A stretch of 64,000 bases of DNA from Tetraselmis striata. Its lineage: Eukaryota > Chlorophyta > Chlorodendrophyceae > Chlorodendrales > Chlorodendraceae. The DNA is taken from assembly GCA_006384855.1 (NCBI GenBank), contig VCJN01002791.1:62001-126000 (forward strand). Reading direction: 5' to 3'. Every line of letters starts with the position of its first letter. Position 1 is the first letter of the stretch. The notes beneath the pieces are model-generated. The model did not search any database and was not told where the DNA came from. It saw only the letters and a list, made by a program, of their open reading frames with translations. Of the stretch, positions 34,216 to 45,807 are shown one piece after another. The position numbers and the translations under genes are program-made.

Positions 34216-36696
34216 GTACGCAAGAGGAGGTTCACATGGTAGTAGGAAGTTGCGTACATACCCGGAACATGTTGCGTTCGGATTCTCACCTATATGACAT
34301 GCGATACGATTCCCACTAAATGGAGGTAGAGGGGCGGCATGGGGCCGGGGGGGTTCACTTGATTTCGTCATGCATGGGGGTCGAGCCACATTTCATATGC
34401 GTGCTCCCATGCCGGTTCATGCTCCAGTGTGCCAGTTCGTGGACAAGACATAATTATCTAGCGCCTCTGCGCGAAAGCCGCCCAGATGGTGGGGGGGGAG
34501 GTGGGGGGGGGGGGGGGGGGGGGCTGAGGTGCCTGGCTGCAAGGCCGCGCCCGCCCAGCAGCCAGGTCCAGTGCCCTCAAACACGTCCACCGCATTGTCA
34601 ATCTGCGAAAGCGGCCTCCCACTGCCCCTCAAAGCCTGGCCGCTACATAGGCAGGTTAGGGAAGTATGGGGCGGCGCAACGCCGGTAATAAGGGCTTCAA
34701 TGGCGCCTTCATGCAACATGCGAGTGAAATCGCCCAGCTGCTCTGTCGTCAGTTATATCGGTTGTATCTCCGACACGGTTAGCTCCAACCGTAAATGCGT
34801 CGTCGGCGATGCTAGTGGAAAGAATGGTGTGAAAGGGGGGATCCGGCATTGGCGTGGGCATCGCTCAAACGGGGCATGTGCAGAGCATTATTAGTGGTCC
34901 GTGCACGAGTATATACACGAAACAAATTGTCCCGCCACCGTGTGTCTAGTCGGAGTAGAGTTCCACGCCAATGTGGTGACCAGACGTTGACACATGCGTA
35001 TGATTTCGGCCTATTATTTCTTAAAACCTCGAAATCAAGCCCCTAATTGACCTCGAACGACGCGACTGTGCCGCCACTAAGAAAATTGTAGCCCCGCTCG
35101 TATAGTTTTTAGTGGTATTTATACTTAAATTTTCTGACGTTTCCTCGCAACGCACTGAGTGATACCACAAGTGTGAGAGCTAAATCACAGCACGGCAGCT
35201 CTGCCACGGCGCAACCGCACGGTGTGTAAAATAAGCGATATAGCGCGCGTACGGTGTCATGTACATGTACAAGGACCATCTCCATCCCACTCCCGAATCG
35301 GCCACTATATTAGTAGACGCACGACATGAACGAGAACCTGTAGACCACCTCGACCCATGGGCCCTTATGGGCTAGGAATGGGATATGGGCCGAGTCGTTT
35401 GGGATTTGGTGAGGCACGAATGAACAATCGTGCGATTCAGCATGTGTCTCATCTCCGCTCGATAAAAATAACCGTATTTTCGCCATTTTTAAAGATTGTC
35501 AAAGCCACCCGTCACTCCATCGGCTCCCCGTGCACCTACAAGCAGACGAATAGACCCATACCGGTCTCTATCACTAGGGTATGGCTATATACGGGCCTTT
35601 GGTAGGCGTAGGTATATGGGTGGCGCGTCGATCACTCATCTACGGGTGGTGGTTAAATTGACCGGCCCCTAATTCAGCCCATGTATCTAATCTCGGCTCA
35701 AAAGTACGGGGCGAGATGGGGCACCGTGCATCGACCACCTCATGGGCCACTCATGGGCTCTACCGCACCTTCATGAGCTAGGCCATGGGACGGTACATGT
35801 GCGGCAGGCTAAATAGTAAGATGAAGGTGGCAGAGCATGCTTATGCGGGAGGGGGTCGAGACCATTAAAAATCCGGGTCGGTCGGGCCCATCGGGCCGGC
35901 ATCGACTAAGATTGACCGCAAACTGACCGCCAGCGGGCGTCACCCCTGCGTATGGGCCTCTACTAGTGCTCATACGAGCAATAAACAGAGAGCTGGCTCA
36001 GCGGCCCCCACGGGAGGGGTTGAGGCCGGGGTTGTATTCCCGAAAATGCGGGTTCCCATATCGGACGGTTTCTTGAATCTGGAGCACATGGGGCACCGTC
36101 CCTATAGCCCCCGACCTCTAGCTCAATGTTTTGATAGCATCCCTATTAGATAGGCTATGGACCTATCCTATTTCCCGGGCAGGTGGTGCCCGTAAGTTCG
36201 GCTCGCGCATGAGGCCGTGAGCATCGCCCCCCGCCTCTGTGAGCTCAACGGGCACTGCCCGTCCGCTGTTGCGGCCGACATGAGGCCGTTTTCGCAGCGC
36301 ACGGGCGGAATATACCTGGAAATAAGCGATAAACATGATACACTATTCTAGAGTACAAAATAGCGTACCGCGAAGTCTACATTTCGCTATATCTACTCCA
36401 ATTTTTTAGGCACCCGCTGGGTGCGTGCGTTATGGCAGTGGCGATGTATCGCGACACATCGTCGTGCACGGGCGCACGACACTATGGCCCCACCTCACCC
36501 GAAAACACCCTAGTATATTTGCTGATATGTTTCCTCATCCACCCATGGCCTTCCCACCATGCAATTGTCTATGCAGGCGCGGCCCGACGTGCGGGGCGCC
36601 AACCCACGTTAGTTGTTGCGGGGGTAATGTAAATGTGGTGCAAGTGTCGTCACTCTTGCATGACACTTGTTAGGGCCAAAGGGCTTGCTTTTGCAG
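34216..36696. other. Long intergenic stretch
   Basis: No gene is supported. A minus-strand frame near 34739-34530 reads like a possible exon (for example QLGDFTRMLHEGAIEALITG and IDNAVDVFEGTGPGCW) and ends at a long G run near 34503-34523, as exons of the FtsHi-like gene do, but I cannot find a canonical donor or join it to other exons. The rest (34750-36690) shows many diverged ATGGGC-rich phrases and nothing I can name. Confidence 0.3.
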
Positions 36697-37563
36697 AAGT
36701 TATCATTCGTCAAAAACTCGGAAAATGTGGAGATCGCACGGATTCTTCCGGATTACCCGCTTATTATTGTAGGAAAACGGTCGCCGCGCGCCCTAAGTTA
36801 TCATTCGTCGGTGATGTCACTTCCGCCCTTATGAAAGATCGGAGAAACGTTGTAGGAGCTCATTCCTCCGACCCCCCCCCCCCCCTTCCATTATTGTAGG
36901 AGCGTACTTCCTCCAATGGAAGCCACCAGGTGACGCCATGGCGGGGGATCGCCCCGAGCATGCCCCTCCCCCGGCTTGATTCCTCGGCTCACAGCTTATG
37001 CGCGTCGCTGCCGGGGATCTTGAGGGGCGTGGAGCGCGGCCGCCTCTCGGGAGGCATACCCGGCTCGGCTGCCTTCGAGGTGTCGGGCGAGCTTATCTCG
37101 TGCCAAGCCGCGCCCTTGCTACCACGGGCGACTTCGAACTCGCCGCCATATGTTACAGAGTCGTCCTCCTCACCGTCGCCGTTGCCGCCGTCCTGCGCCG
37201 AGCTGCCGGGCTGCGAGGCCTCGCCGTTGGGTTGCGCCGTATGCCAACGCATCATGTGCGCCTTCTTGTTGGGCATCGCGAAGGCAGGCCGCGCGTTGCA
37301 CTTGCGGCCTGCCCTCATCGCCAATGGGGGAGGTCGGCTGGGCTCGTGCGGCTTTATTTGTTCGGCTGCTGGGCGGCCACATGACCTGTGGGATTGACAG
37401 CGCGGGACTCCGGGCTGCGCCCCGACCTCGTTGGTATGCTGGCCGTGGGGCTTCGGGCTTAGCTGCCGGCGGGCCGGCCATCTCTTATCCCCTAAAAGCC
37501 TGCCGCGGTTCCTGCAGTGGGCGCATCATACCGCGCACGTTTTTCATTGACGAATGATAACTT
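36697..37563. mobile_element. Terminal-inverted-repeat element, 867 bp
   Basis: A perfect 17-bp inverted repeat, AAGTTATCATTCGTCAA at 36697-36713 and its complement at 37547-37563, bounds a GC-rich block. The same core recurs inside near 36796. No transposase is seen, so it would be a non-autonomous DNA element. Frames on both strands inside are low-complexity. Confidence 0.6.
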
Positions 37564-37721
37564 ATTCTGCCTTACACTTACTTCCCCATGGTGATAACGG
37601 CTGAACATAATAAATGTGCAACATTTCAGGATTTCGGGTCATTAACTCTATATTTAGCTGCCCTACTATTTATAAACTCAGATTCGGCGAGAAAGTGGCA
37701 TGAGACTTAGGCGGCCTGTAC

Positions 37722-38668
37722 GACACGGGACATGCTTTACCGGCAGACCGCTCTACCGCCGTAATTTATACACGCACAACGCGCCACGTGGCAAAAAGTA
37801 AATGGCGACTGGTCAATCACCATGTAGTATTTTCACTTTTTCAGTTCCTTTTTGAGCCCTCAGAACGGTATGACAAGGGAACAGCTCTACCAATCAAACT
37901 AGCCGCTACCGCCCGAGCACTGCAGGACCAGCCGCACTTGCTGCTCGGTCTCCTGGGCTCAAGTCGGTTGAGCGCTGTCCGCACACGACATGAGATCCAG
38001 AGGGAGACGGGTCAGCGAGGCTAGCGGGGCGATGCCCTTCTTGTTGAAATACGCTAGGAGCCAGCGCCCCGAAGGACGCACCTGATGGCGAGACGTGCCG
38101 CTGGGACAGCGGCATGGCGCCCGGCGCCCACGGCGCCCGAAACGCCGAGTTGGCGCCAATGCCAAGGCGCACTGGTTGTGGGCGAGCGGGCAGTGGCCCT
38201 CCGCATGTGAACATGCCAAGGGGAGAGGCACGATTCAAACGACTAGGGGGCGAGATCGGCCGGGTGGAGACAGAGGACGCGCTTGACTGGCCGCTTGACC
38301 GGCCGCCCGTGGCTCCTTGCGGGGCGAATTCGGGCGCGCAGCCGTGGCTGTGAGGCGTGGAATCCGTGTACCGCCCGCGCGAAGTTTCGGTGGGACTACA
38401 TGGAGCGGCGGGTGAGAGGTAGCGCGATGAAGAAGGATTCGCTAGCGACATGCATGGTGCCGCGTTCAAAATAGAGCGGTAGAGGGGTAGAGCGGGGGGT
38501 GGCATCGGTAGCTACCGATGCCACCCTACCGCCGAAATGCTAGACCGGTCTACCGCTCTAGGGGTGACCGGTCTACGGCCGAATTGCACTTTTTGCGACG
38601 TGGCGCGATGTGCGTGTAGAACGAAATTACGGCGGTAGAGCGGTCTACCGGTAGAGCACGTCCGTGTC
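37722..38668. mobile_element. Terminal-inverted-repeat element, ~950 bp
   Basis: The left end (37722-37799: GACACGG, then ACCGCTCTACCGCCGTAATT and GCGCCACGTGGCAAAAAGT) pairs with the right end (38588-38668) over about 80 bp with few differences. Inside, a perfect 30-bp palindrome is centred at 38511/38512. A 199-aa minus-strand frame (38505-37906) fills most of the interior, but it is Ser/Pro-rich with no domain. No transposase was seen. Confidence 0.75.
38497..38526. repeat. Perfect 30-bp palindrome
   Basis: GGGTGGCATCGGTAG is followed directly by its reverse complement, without a loop, near the right end of the terminal-inverted-repeat element. Confidence 0.95.
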
Positions 38669-38713
38669 ATACATGCCTTATGTGGAGGCAGGGTTGTCGT
38701 TCGTTTGATTGCA

Positions 38714-39345
38714 GCTCCGCTGAGCAGCCATGCCGCCCCCAGAGGTATGTGTGCGGGCTTCGACGAACACTGGTCGAAGCAGGTGATCAACTGGTCCACT
38801 GAAGTGTAAGTGAGCCCATCTGGCTTATAGGCAAATGAGCCTGATGATAATGTATTCGTAATAGTGCAGTATACGGCTGCTGCAGAAATGATGGAATGTA
38901 CTGGTACTATCAAGTGACATATACTGGACTTGCAGAGCAAGACAGGTGTGAGGCATGTGAGGACATGCCTTATATAACACTCCATCAAACACACCCAGAT
39001 TTCTGACAGGTGTCCGACTGAACCTGAATAGCCTTTTAGATATTGGAACCATATCAAGAAGCATGAGAAATTGACAGATGAGCAGGTAGGTGAAGCATGC
39101 CCCTAGCAAGGGCATTCTGCAGATGAGAATATAATGGGACATTTCTCATCATTTGTAATTACAATATTCTGATCCTACAAACTCTGTCCCAACAACAAGC
39201 TAGGAATTCTCCGAACTTCTAGACCGGGGGGGGGGGGGGGGGCACTTCTGCATATGTCGCTCCTTCCTCACAGGTGGCCCATGTAGATGCACATGAGTTC
39301 TCCCACCCGTCATGTCCCTCCTACACCAGCCTATTTTCTAATTAG
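38714..39345 (+). CDS. Unidentified small gene, 3' exons only
   Basis: Three short exons join with matching phases and GT-AG borders: 38714-38805 (ending GAAGT before GTAAGT), 39040-39085 and 39274-39345, with a TAG stop at 39343-39345. The joined reading includes GFDEHWSKQVINWSTEV, YWNHIKKHEKLTDEQ and VAHVDAHEFSHPSCPSYTSL. The acceptor before 38714 follows a good pyrimidine stretch (TTCGTTTGATTGCAG). I recognise no family. Upstream exons were not found: the terminal-inverted-repeat element ends at 38668, only 45 nt before the first exon, so the 5' part may be displaced, further upstream or lost. A G run sits in the second intron (about 39223-39241). Confidence 0.5.
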
Positions 39346-39610
39346 GAAGTCACGGGTTGTACTGTGCCACATGACTGCCGCCGTAGTAGGCCGACACAGC
39401 TGCGAACGAAAACGCCAGGAGGTAACCGGTACTAGCGACTACTGGTGCAGCAAATTTCAAACGGAGGTAGGCAGGAAAGATTCGCCAAAAACTGCACAGG
39501 CTTAGTTACACGGAAAGGGCGGGGTACTTGCGGCAAAGAGCCACAAAAGAGGGAGCAAGGGCGGGTTGTGCATGCAAGAAGCCAGCACAAATTTAAGAGA
39601 GTGGTCCAGT
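39346..39610. other. Spacer before the patchwork region
   Basis: No gene seen; it includes the start of the left direct repeat at 39572. Confidence 0.3.
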
Positions 39611-39648
39611 TTAGCGGACGATGATGGTTTTACAAGATTTGATGGGTA
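39572..39648 (+). repeat. Left ~77-bp direct repeat
   Basis: Matches 42684-42765 in the same orientation: AAGAGAGTGGTCCAGT, then AGCGGA..., GATGGTTTTA.AAGATTTG and ATGGGTA. The two copies bound about 3.1 kb of transposon fragments, like split direct repeats or degraded terminal repeats. Confidence 0.8.
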
Positions 39649-40273
39649 TATACGCACGGCACGGCGATGGCATGGATTTGGAGCAGGGGCTTGAACCCGT
39701 ATCGACGCTTGCGATACCCACCCCCCTTCTCGCGGTTGATAAATAGGGTGAAGTTGTGGGTGTCCATGGCCATGTCGCGGAGTCCGCATGAGACGCTGGA
39801 CTCGCCACGGGAGTAAAACACAAATGTTGAGCATACCGCGATGCGCCCTCGCTGAGGATGGTGCCGTAGCAATGGGGGGTGGTCGTGGGAGAGGTAGCAA
39901 GGTCGTCAAGGATGTCGTTGTTGACGTCACATGGAAGGGGGGCGCGAAGAATCTCCTCGCTAGTCTTGAACTCACAGATTTGACGTGCCTGATTCATGTC
40001 GCCGATGGCCTGGCCGGTGGCCGGGGCGTCATCCCGACCGGTGTGACGAAGGAAGGTGTTCGATGGCCGAGAGGTAGAGTTGCACCCGATGGTGCCGCGC
40101 TCCGCAATCCAGGCAAGGTAGCGGACGTAGGTACAGTCGGTGCTGTCATCTAGAGGGAGATGCTTTTCTTGTCTATGCAAAACTTGGCGAAGAGACGAAT
40201 ATTGCCTTCGTAGTTTTAGTAGGTGCTTGCCGTGAGCGAGGTAGTCAGCAGATTCATCCGTTATAGTCATCAA
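39611..40273 (-). other. Open frame of 220 aa, unknown
   Basis: The frame directly follows, and overlaps by 20 nt, the transposase fragment upstream on the same strand. Parts look protein-like (SADYLAHGKHLLKLRRQYSS; DMNQARQICEFKTSEEILRA). I do not see the SPDLNPIEN block expected after a Tc1-like catalytic core, so it is probably another decayed element or non-coding. Confidence 0.25.
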
Positions 40274-40619
40274 CTATATATTGATAAATTGTGAAGGGCT
40301 GCCCACCAAACATGCGTCGACCTTCAGGAACAAATGTTTTCTCAATGACTTCCCGGTATTCTTGACTCCCAACGCCTTTCCACCCTGTCCGCAACCTTGT
40401 CGTCCCGCTTACAAGGTGTGCCTTGCTTATGCCATGGACACTAGCACCAAGATAAAGGTGCACTGTTGGGCCATGGTGTTCCGTGTCCACCGTGACACGA
40501 TGGCGCGGATTTCGATATCGCTTCCTGCCCGTGGACTTGTGCAACACTGTGTAATGGGAATCGGTAACCATAACATGCTTCCAATCCACATGTAGGTGTC
40601 CTAGGTGGTGATACTCCAC
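40254..40619 (-). pseudogene. Tc1/mariner-IS630-like DDE transposase fragment
   Basis: The 121-aa frame has the layout of the first half of a DDE_3 catalytic domain: DWKHVMVTDSHYTVLHKSTG (first Asp position), then VHLYLGASVHGISKAHLVSG, then SQEYREVIEKTFVPEGRRMF and FTIYQ, where the family normally continues with a QDN block holding the second Asp. Here the frame instead runs into YIVDDYNG and stops. The fragment therefore lacks the second half of the catalytic domain. N-terminal DNA-binding sequence was not identified upstream. Confidence 0.6.
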
Positions 40620-41388
40620 CTGCTAACGAGGTACCTGAGTCCCCCCCTCTCGTCGCCGCTAGGCAGGCTGCTGTAGCTTATACCTCTGCAGCTCTACTCC
40701 GTATCGAACGTGAGATTTCAGAGCTTAGACATGCCGTTCGGCGACAACGGCGGCTTCCGTGCGACTAAACGCCACCATTGCAACCCTGGACTGAGTCCGG
40801 TTGTTCTTTGCTCGGTGAAAATGGAGATGCTGCCGTCATTGGGTTTGCTTACGCGAGGCTGCGGGTGTGGCTGACGGGAGCCAACTAGGGGGTAGGGGGC
40901 GGTATAAATGAGCAGCTTGGCGTCCCAATCGTCTGTGCCGTTGAGGGTATCGATGCTACCTCGCATGAGCTCGCTCCTTTGCTCCGGCGTCGGCGATGAC
41001 GTAGGTTGGTGTCTTCGTGGTGTCGGCCGCGTTTGAGGGTGGCGCCCGCCGGGTGGTGTCGACATGATGCGGGGCGGCACGAAGCTGATGCCATGGCGGC
41101 ATGGTATTGTAGCCGTTGACCTCGTCTAGAGCGTCGAATGAGTATCGGGCTCGTTAGCTGCCCGTGAGGGGGCCCGGTTGCGCTGATGGCGGGCGAAGAG
41201 GGTTAGCGGGGCATGTCGGAGAGACCGCGCCAGAAAGGGGGAGTCGGTGTAGACTCGTGATGTGGATGTTGAAGGACATAGTAGCGCCGGATGGGGTTGA
41301 CCCCGGCGAGAGTAAGGGTTGATGACGGCTCGCGTAGGAGGGTCAGCGGTGAGAGAATCACGCTCATGCCGGCGACTCCAATGCAGCG
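40620..41388. other. Between transposase and gag fragments
   Basis: A 120-aa minus-strand frame (41080-40718) may belong to one of the neighbouring elements, but I cannot assign it. Confidence 0.25.
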
Positions 41389-42581
41389 TTACTTGGAAGG
41401 CGCGCCCGGAGGCGTGTCCTCGAAACGAAGCTGCATGGGGTCGGCACGGCGGAGCACCCCATCATTCGGCCTTGTCGACCGAAGGGGCCACAACTTTCCC
41501 CTTTCCCTAGCCAGAGTCCTTGGTGGCGGCCTTTGCAAAGGTGGCTCACGGCGCCACCTACCGCCTCGCGACCCGGGCGCGTAGTCTTGAAGTTTTTGTG
41601 GTCGCCGCCGCCACCGTCCCGGTCGCGGTCGTTGCGCCGGGGAGCGCCGCCGAAGCGCTGGCGGGCGGCGATTTTCGCAGCGCTCGCAATGTTGGCGTCG
41701 TAGACGCGGTCCTTGTAGAGCTCGAGTAGCTCGGAGAACTCGGGCGACCCAGGTTATCGGTACCGGGGCGGAGGTAACGCTCCTGTACAACGCGTCGAGC
41801 GCAAAAGTGTTGCCGTGGTAGTGCATCTGGGTGTCCTAGTGCTTGCGGAGGTACGCCTGCCGGAACCGATGGCCGTCGTCGATGGCCTCCATGCTATGGA
41901 CGACGGCCTCGAGCCGCTGCCCGAAGGCCGGAGTAATTCCCTCGGTGCCGCGTGCCGCCGCCAGCAGCTTACGCAGCTCGACGGTCGAGCCGGCTATGAA
42001 AGCCCCATAGCACGCTGCGTGGTAGTATTCCTCTCTTGCCTGCCTGCTTGAGGCGAGGGTTACCCAGCAGGCACTCGAGCACACGGTCGAGGGCGATGGG
42101 GAAGAGCCCGGGTTGTCGCAAACTGTTGTGAGGCACCCCGTTCTCGAAACCGGGCAGATTCGTAGCGCAAGCGGTTTTCTAATTAAGCTAGTGTGGTTCG
42201 CTCGAAGGTAGGGGCGAAGGGTGCACGGACGTTTTAGTCATAACCACCGGCGCGGGACTCGTTCCCGCCCGGAATGGCGTCCTCTTCACCGGCGGCTGCC
42301 GGCGGCATAGGAGTCTCTTGAGTAGTGAAGAACTTTGGAGAGCAGCTGCTCTTGATGGATGATTTGCTTCAATCTTATGTATCGTCCGCCTTACGACGCG
42401 CCGCCTCGATGGGGTCTTGCTTATTACATGTTGTCCCGACGCCCCCGACATCCGCCGCCTTGCCGGCGTCGACCCGCTTGGGGGCGGCAGGTGAGCCGCT
42501 GCCGGACATCGCAAAGGGGTCGTCGGGGAGAGAGCCGCGTGGAGAAGAAAGAAAAGAAGAGCCTGGGCTTGAGCCGGTCAT
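41389..42581 (-). pseudogene. DIRS-type gag-like ORF, broken
   Basis: Begins MTGSSPGSSFLSSPRGSLPD at 42581. Further along, AREEYYHAACYGAFIAGSTV and AVVHSMEAIDDGHRFRQAYL correspond to TRGEYRHLLCYGVFTAAAHY and the following helical part of the gag-like ORF in the DIRS-type element at 49-53 kb. A TAG stop interrupts it at 41836-41838 (after LRKH) and the frame shifts again near 41750, before GSPEFSELLELYKDRVYDAN. No matching reverse transcriptase follows on this strand, so it is an isolated gag remnant. Function of such gag proteins is assumed to be RNA packaging. Confidence 0.55.
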
Positions 42582-42683
42582 GTGGTAACAGCGTGAGAGG
42601 AGGGTGGAAGGTTTAGTACCGTTTCCGAGGGCCTGAGGACTCTGCACGGTCCGAAACCGCGAGCAGTTAGACAGTGTTGTGCC

Positions 42684-42765
42684 TGCAAGATCTTGAGGCC
42701 AGCACAAGACTAAGAGAGTGGTCCAGTCCAGCGGATGTTGATGGTTTTATAAGATTTGATGGGTA
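42684..42765 (+). repeat. Right ~80-bp direct repeat
   Basis: Partner of 39572-39648, with about 85-90% visible identity and a 6-nt insertion near its start. Confidence 0.8.
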
Positions 42766-43005
42766 CGGGGTGACCGCTTTTCTCGCCGCCGTTGGCGGCA
42801 CGTGCCGTAAGGATTACATCGGCTTCCCATCAGTGCCAAACCACCGGTGCCAAACCGCCCCGGTGCTAAAGCACCAATACTGGTGTCAACCCCCGCATAC
42901 CCTAGAGTAGGTGCAGGGAGGGAAAAAGGAAGCCCCGATAACATTGCTGCCCCAGAGCATACTTTCGATTTTTAAAATAACCGCATGGCGACTATTAGCT
43001 GGGGT
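42766..43005. other. Spacer before the retroelement
   Basis: No gene. CACCGGTGCCAAACC-type phrases repeat several times around 42835-42880. Confidence 0.3.
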
Positions 43006-45807
43006 TGGGGCGGGGCTTTTGCACGTTTGGCACCTTGGTAGCCTTGGACCCGCCCGTGTTGTCACTGCTGCGGGGGAGCAGTGCGAGCTAGACACCGGCG
43101 TTCTATGTCGTTGTTGGTCCGGGCAACTTCTCTTTCGCTGTTCGTTAAGGACCCTCTCCCTTCCTGTCATGTCAGCACGTCCACCTCACATTCGGCCTAG
43201 TTTCGCTATATTGGAGCGGCCCGGGATGTTGTGTTAGGGAGGGTGTTCTACGTTCGGCGGAAGGGGACGCGACCGAGCTGGCAGCGGATTGGCGCTGGGA
43301 GGCTCACGTCGGTTACCCGCCCATGGCGCCCCGTTTTGGGTTGACCCCCCCCCCCCCCCCCCCCCCCCGCTTCCGCTCTTTGCTGCGAAATCTCTTCGAA
43401 GCTCCTTTCCTGTCGGCACCTCCACGGCTCCACCTCACATTCGGCTTAGTGCCGCTATTGGAGTGGCCCGGAATTGTGTGCTGGGGAAAGCGTTCCTACT
43501 GCGTGGAGCGGCGGGTGGTGGGTGGCGATGCGCCGATGCCTGGTCGGTGGCTGCCATGGCGGCTCCCGTTTGTGGCCCGTATAGCTGGATTTCCCACTGG
43601 ATTTCTAGTTCGGCGTTCGAACAGTTTATAGAGTCCCCGTTCGGCGCCCTTCCTTTTGGGCATTTGTTGCATGGTGTTGTTGTCTCCTCGTCCGGAATCA
43701 AGGTGCTTGGTGCCCCTGTGGGCTCGGCCATTTTCGCCCGGGAACTGCTGGACAAAACGGTCGAAAGATTTCGCCAATTTGGCTCCCGGCTTATCGGTTT
43801 GGCAGACCACTTCCACTCCCACACTGCTACTCGTTTGCTGCAAGTTTGCGGGCGTCGTTTTGGCCACCATCTCCGCTCCACGCCTCGGGCTTGGGTCGAT
43901 CCGAGGGGTATGGCGACACTATTACGTATTTCCTCGAAGATGCCGACGCCGCCGCATTTTCAACGCTTGCCGGCATATGGGGTGTTAGCCCAGACCTCTT
44001 GGATACGCCCTTCATGCGCACGCAAGTGTCCCTCCCGGTCCAATTTGGGGGCCTCGGCATCGGCGATAATGTGGCTATAACAGATGCCTCCCACATCGGC
44101 GCTGCCGCTCTCGTGGTTGGCCAAGCTGTGACTTTCCTCCGTGCTCAACACGCCACCCTGAGCGACGCCGGGGCGTTCTTTTCCGACCCGTCCGGCGTAT
44201 CCAGCCCTCATAGCCTCTACCTTGTTGGGGCGTCCTCGATCCACCAGGCTTTGACCACCCCAACGTTGGAGCTCGATGCCGGCGCCAACGCGTCGGCGCC
44301 GATGTGAGCAGTCGAGCTTCGCGCCGCTCATACCCGTGTCGTTGACGAGTGTGGAGACGCGGTGCTCGAAGATCTAGCGCGCGGGGCCGTTGGCCTCTGC
44401 CCTAAAGTTGCTCCCCTCCAAGCGCTCCCACGTTGCCCGTGCCGGCTGCTCGGCCGCCGGGGCTGAGCCGGCGTCTGCAATGCGCTTGGCGGCCGACCTC
44501 CAAGCTATCCCGCATTTCTCGGACTTCCCCTTGCACTCCATGCGGAAAGTACAGGAAACCCTGTGCCACCGCATTCACACGGTCCGTTTCGCAAAGCTTG
44601 CTGCGCGTATGCCTACAAGCGGCCCTGACAGCAACCGCTTCCGAGGCCGCCTCTTACGCGCTGCGACAGCGTTCCTGGTGACTGATCCTCCAAGTGAGGG
44701 TCGCCTTGGTGAAGTCCGTGAGCGTTCCCCTGAGTACTACGATTCCATGTTCCGTGTTGCCGCTTGCCGCCCATTTGGCCTTCCGGCGGCTCCTGTCCTC
44801 TCCCTTGGCGAGCCATGCTCTTGTGCTTCTTGCTCCTTCTCGGTACAAGGTATGCTTGCCCGTTTTGAGGATGCTGGCGTGGAGTTCACTCCTTCAACTT
44901 GGGCGGTCGCATACGCTGACCACGTGGCACGTTGCTCTGGGGGCGACTCCAATCACGCCGCACACGAGTGGGCGGCACATGGCCTTTCCGACATTTGCCA
45001 CGACGTGAAGTCCGCGCTGGGCGTGGGTGTCCAGATCCTCACGGACCCGTCGGTGCTTGTTTCTCTCCCGAAGGGCAGCGACGGGCGGCCTGCCGATGTT
45101 GGGCTTTTTGGGTATGGCGGCATCCGCGGAAACACGGTTGCTGTCGGTACCACCATTGCCCTATCCTCGGCGTGTCAACCTCGGATCCAACGACTGCTTT
45201 GCGGGCTGCAGAGCGCCGCAAAATCCAGAAGTATGACGAGGGTGTCCGAAACGCTGCCGGTATGCTTCGCTTTGTTCCTTTCGCCGTTTCCGAGTTTGGC
45301 TCGCTGGCCCCGCACGCCGAGGCTTTCTTGGTGGAGCTCGCGAAAGCTAGCCAAGCACACACTGGCCAAAAAATCGGCCAGCTCTTGTCTGCGTGGCGCC
45401 GCCGTTTCTCCTTGCTCATCAACATGGCACATGCAGACAACGTTCTTGGCGGGGTTGCGGCCGCGCGTGCGGCACGTGATGGTGCTCCTGCGCCGGCGTC
45501 GTGTCGCTCGTCGGCATGTGTTGCTATGACCCGGGTCATTGGCTGCAAGCGTCCTCGCCGCGCCTGATAGCCTACCCCGGGGCGGGGGTTCCTTAAGTTC
45601 CTGGCAGCTAAGTGACTTCGTGGTTCCCTTGGCTCCTTGGTTCTTGGCTCCCTGTCCTCCTGCTCGACCTTGGTTTCAGGCTTATGTCTCTCTTTCGCTG
45701 GCAACCTTTCATAGTTGCTGTTAGTTCGTTTCTAGTGCGCTTTTGTGAAAGCCCTGATGTAATGAAATTAATCCCACTGGATTTCTGTATGGATTCTTGA
45801 ATGTTGC
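43006..45807 (+). mobile_element. Degenerate non-LTR retrotransposon
   Basis: The coding blocks match the region downstream of the polymerase in LINE-like ORF2 proteins: GIKVLGAPVGSAIF, then the LLQVCG..FGHHLRSTP block (43655-43900); LPVQFGGLGIGDN (44030-44080); SNRFRGRLLRAATAFLVTDP (44630-44690); a Cys/His cluster CSCASCSF...HVARCSGGDSNHAAHE (44815-44970); RPADVGLF (45085-45110); and FVPFAVSEFGSLAPHAEAFL (45270-45330). At least three frameshifts (about 43900, 44310-44390 and 45200) separate them, so it is a pseudogene. I could not find the polymerase YxDD block. The 3' end is fixed at GAATGTTGC (45807) by the deleted copy at 32.6 kb; there is no A tail. The 5' boundary near 43006 is also shared by the two copies. 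Confidence 0.78.
43345..43368. repeat. C run of 24 inside the retroelement
   Basis: The paralogous site in the deleted copy (32859-32864, opposite strand) has only six. Confidence 0.95.

Noticed and set aside
34417-34739. Possible extra exon of the FtsHi-like gene
   Set aside because: Protein-like, but no canonical donor at the G run and the gene model already has a start codon at 31779.
37906-38505. 199-aa minus-strand ORF
   Set aside because: Fills the interior of a terminal-inverted-repeat element, Ser/Pro/Ala-rich, no motif; probably chance.
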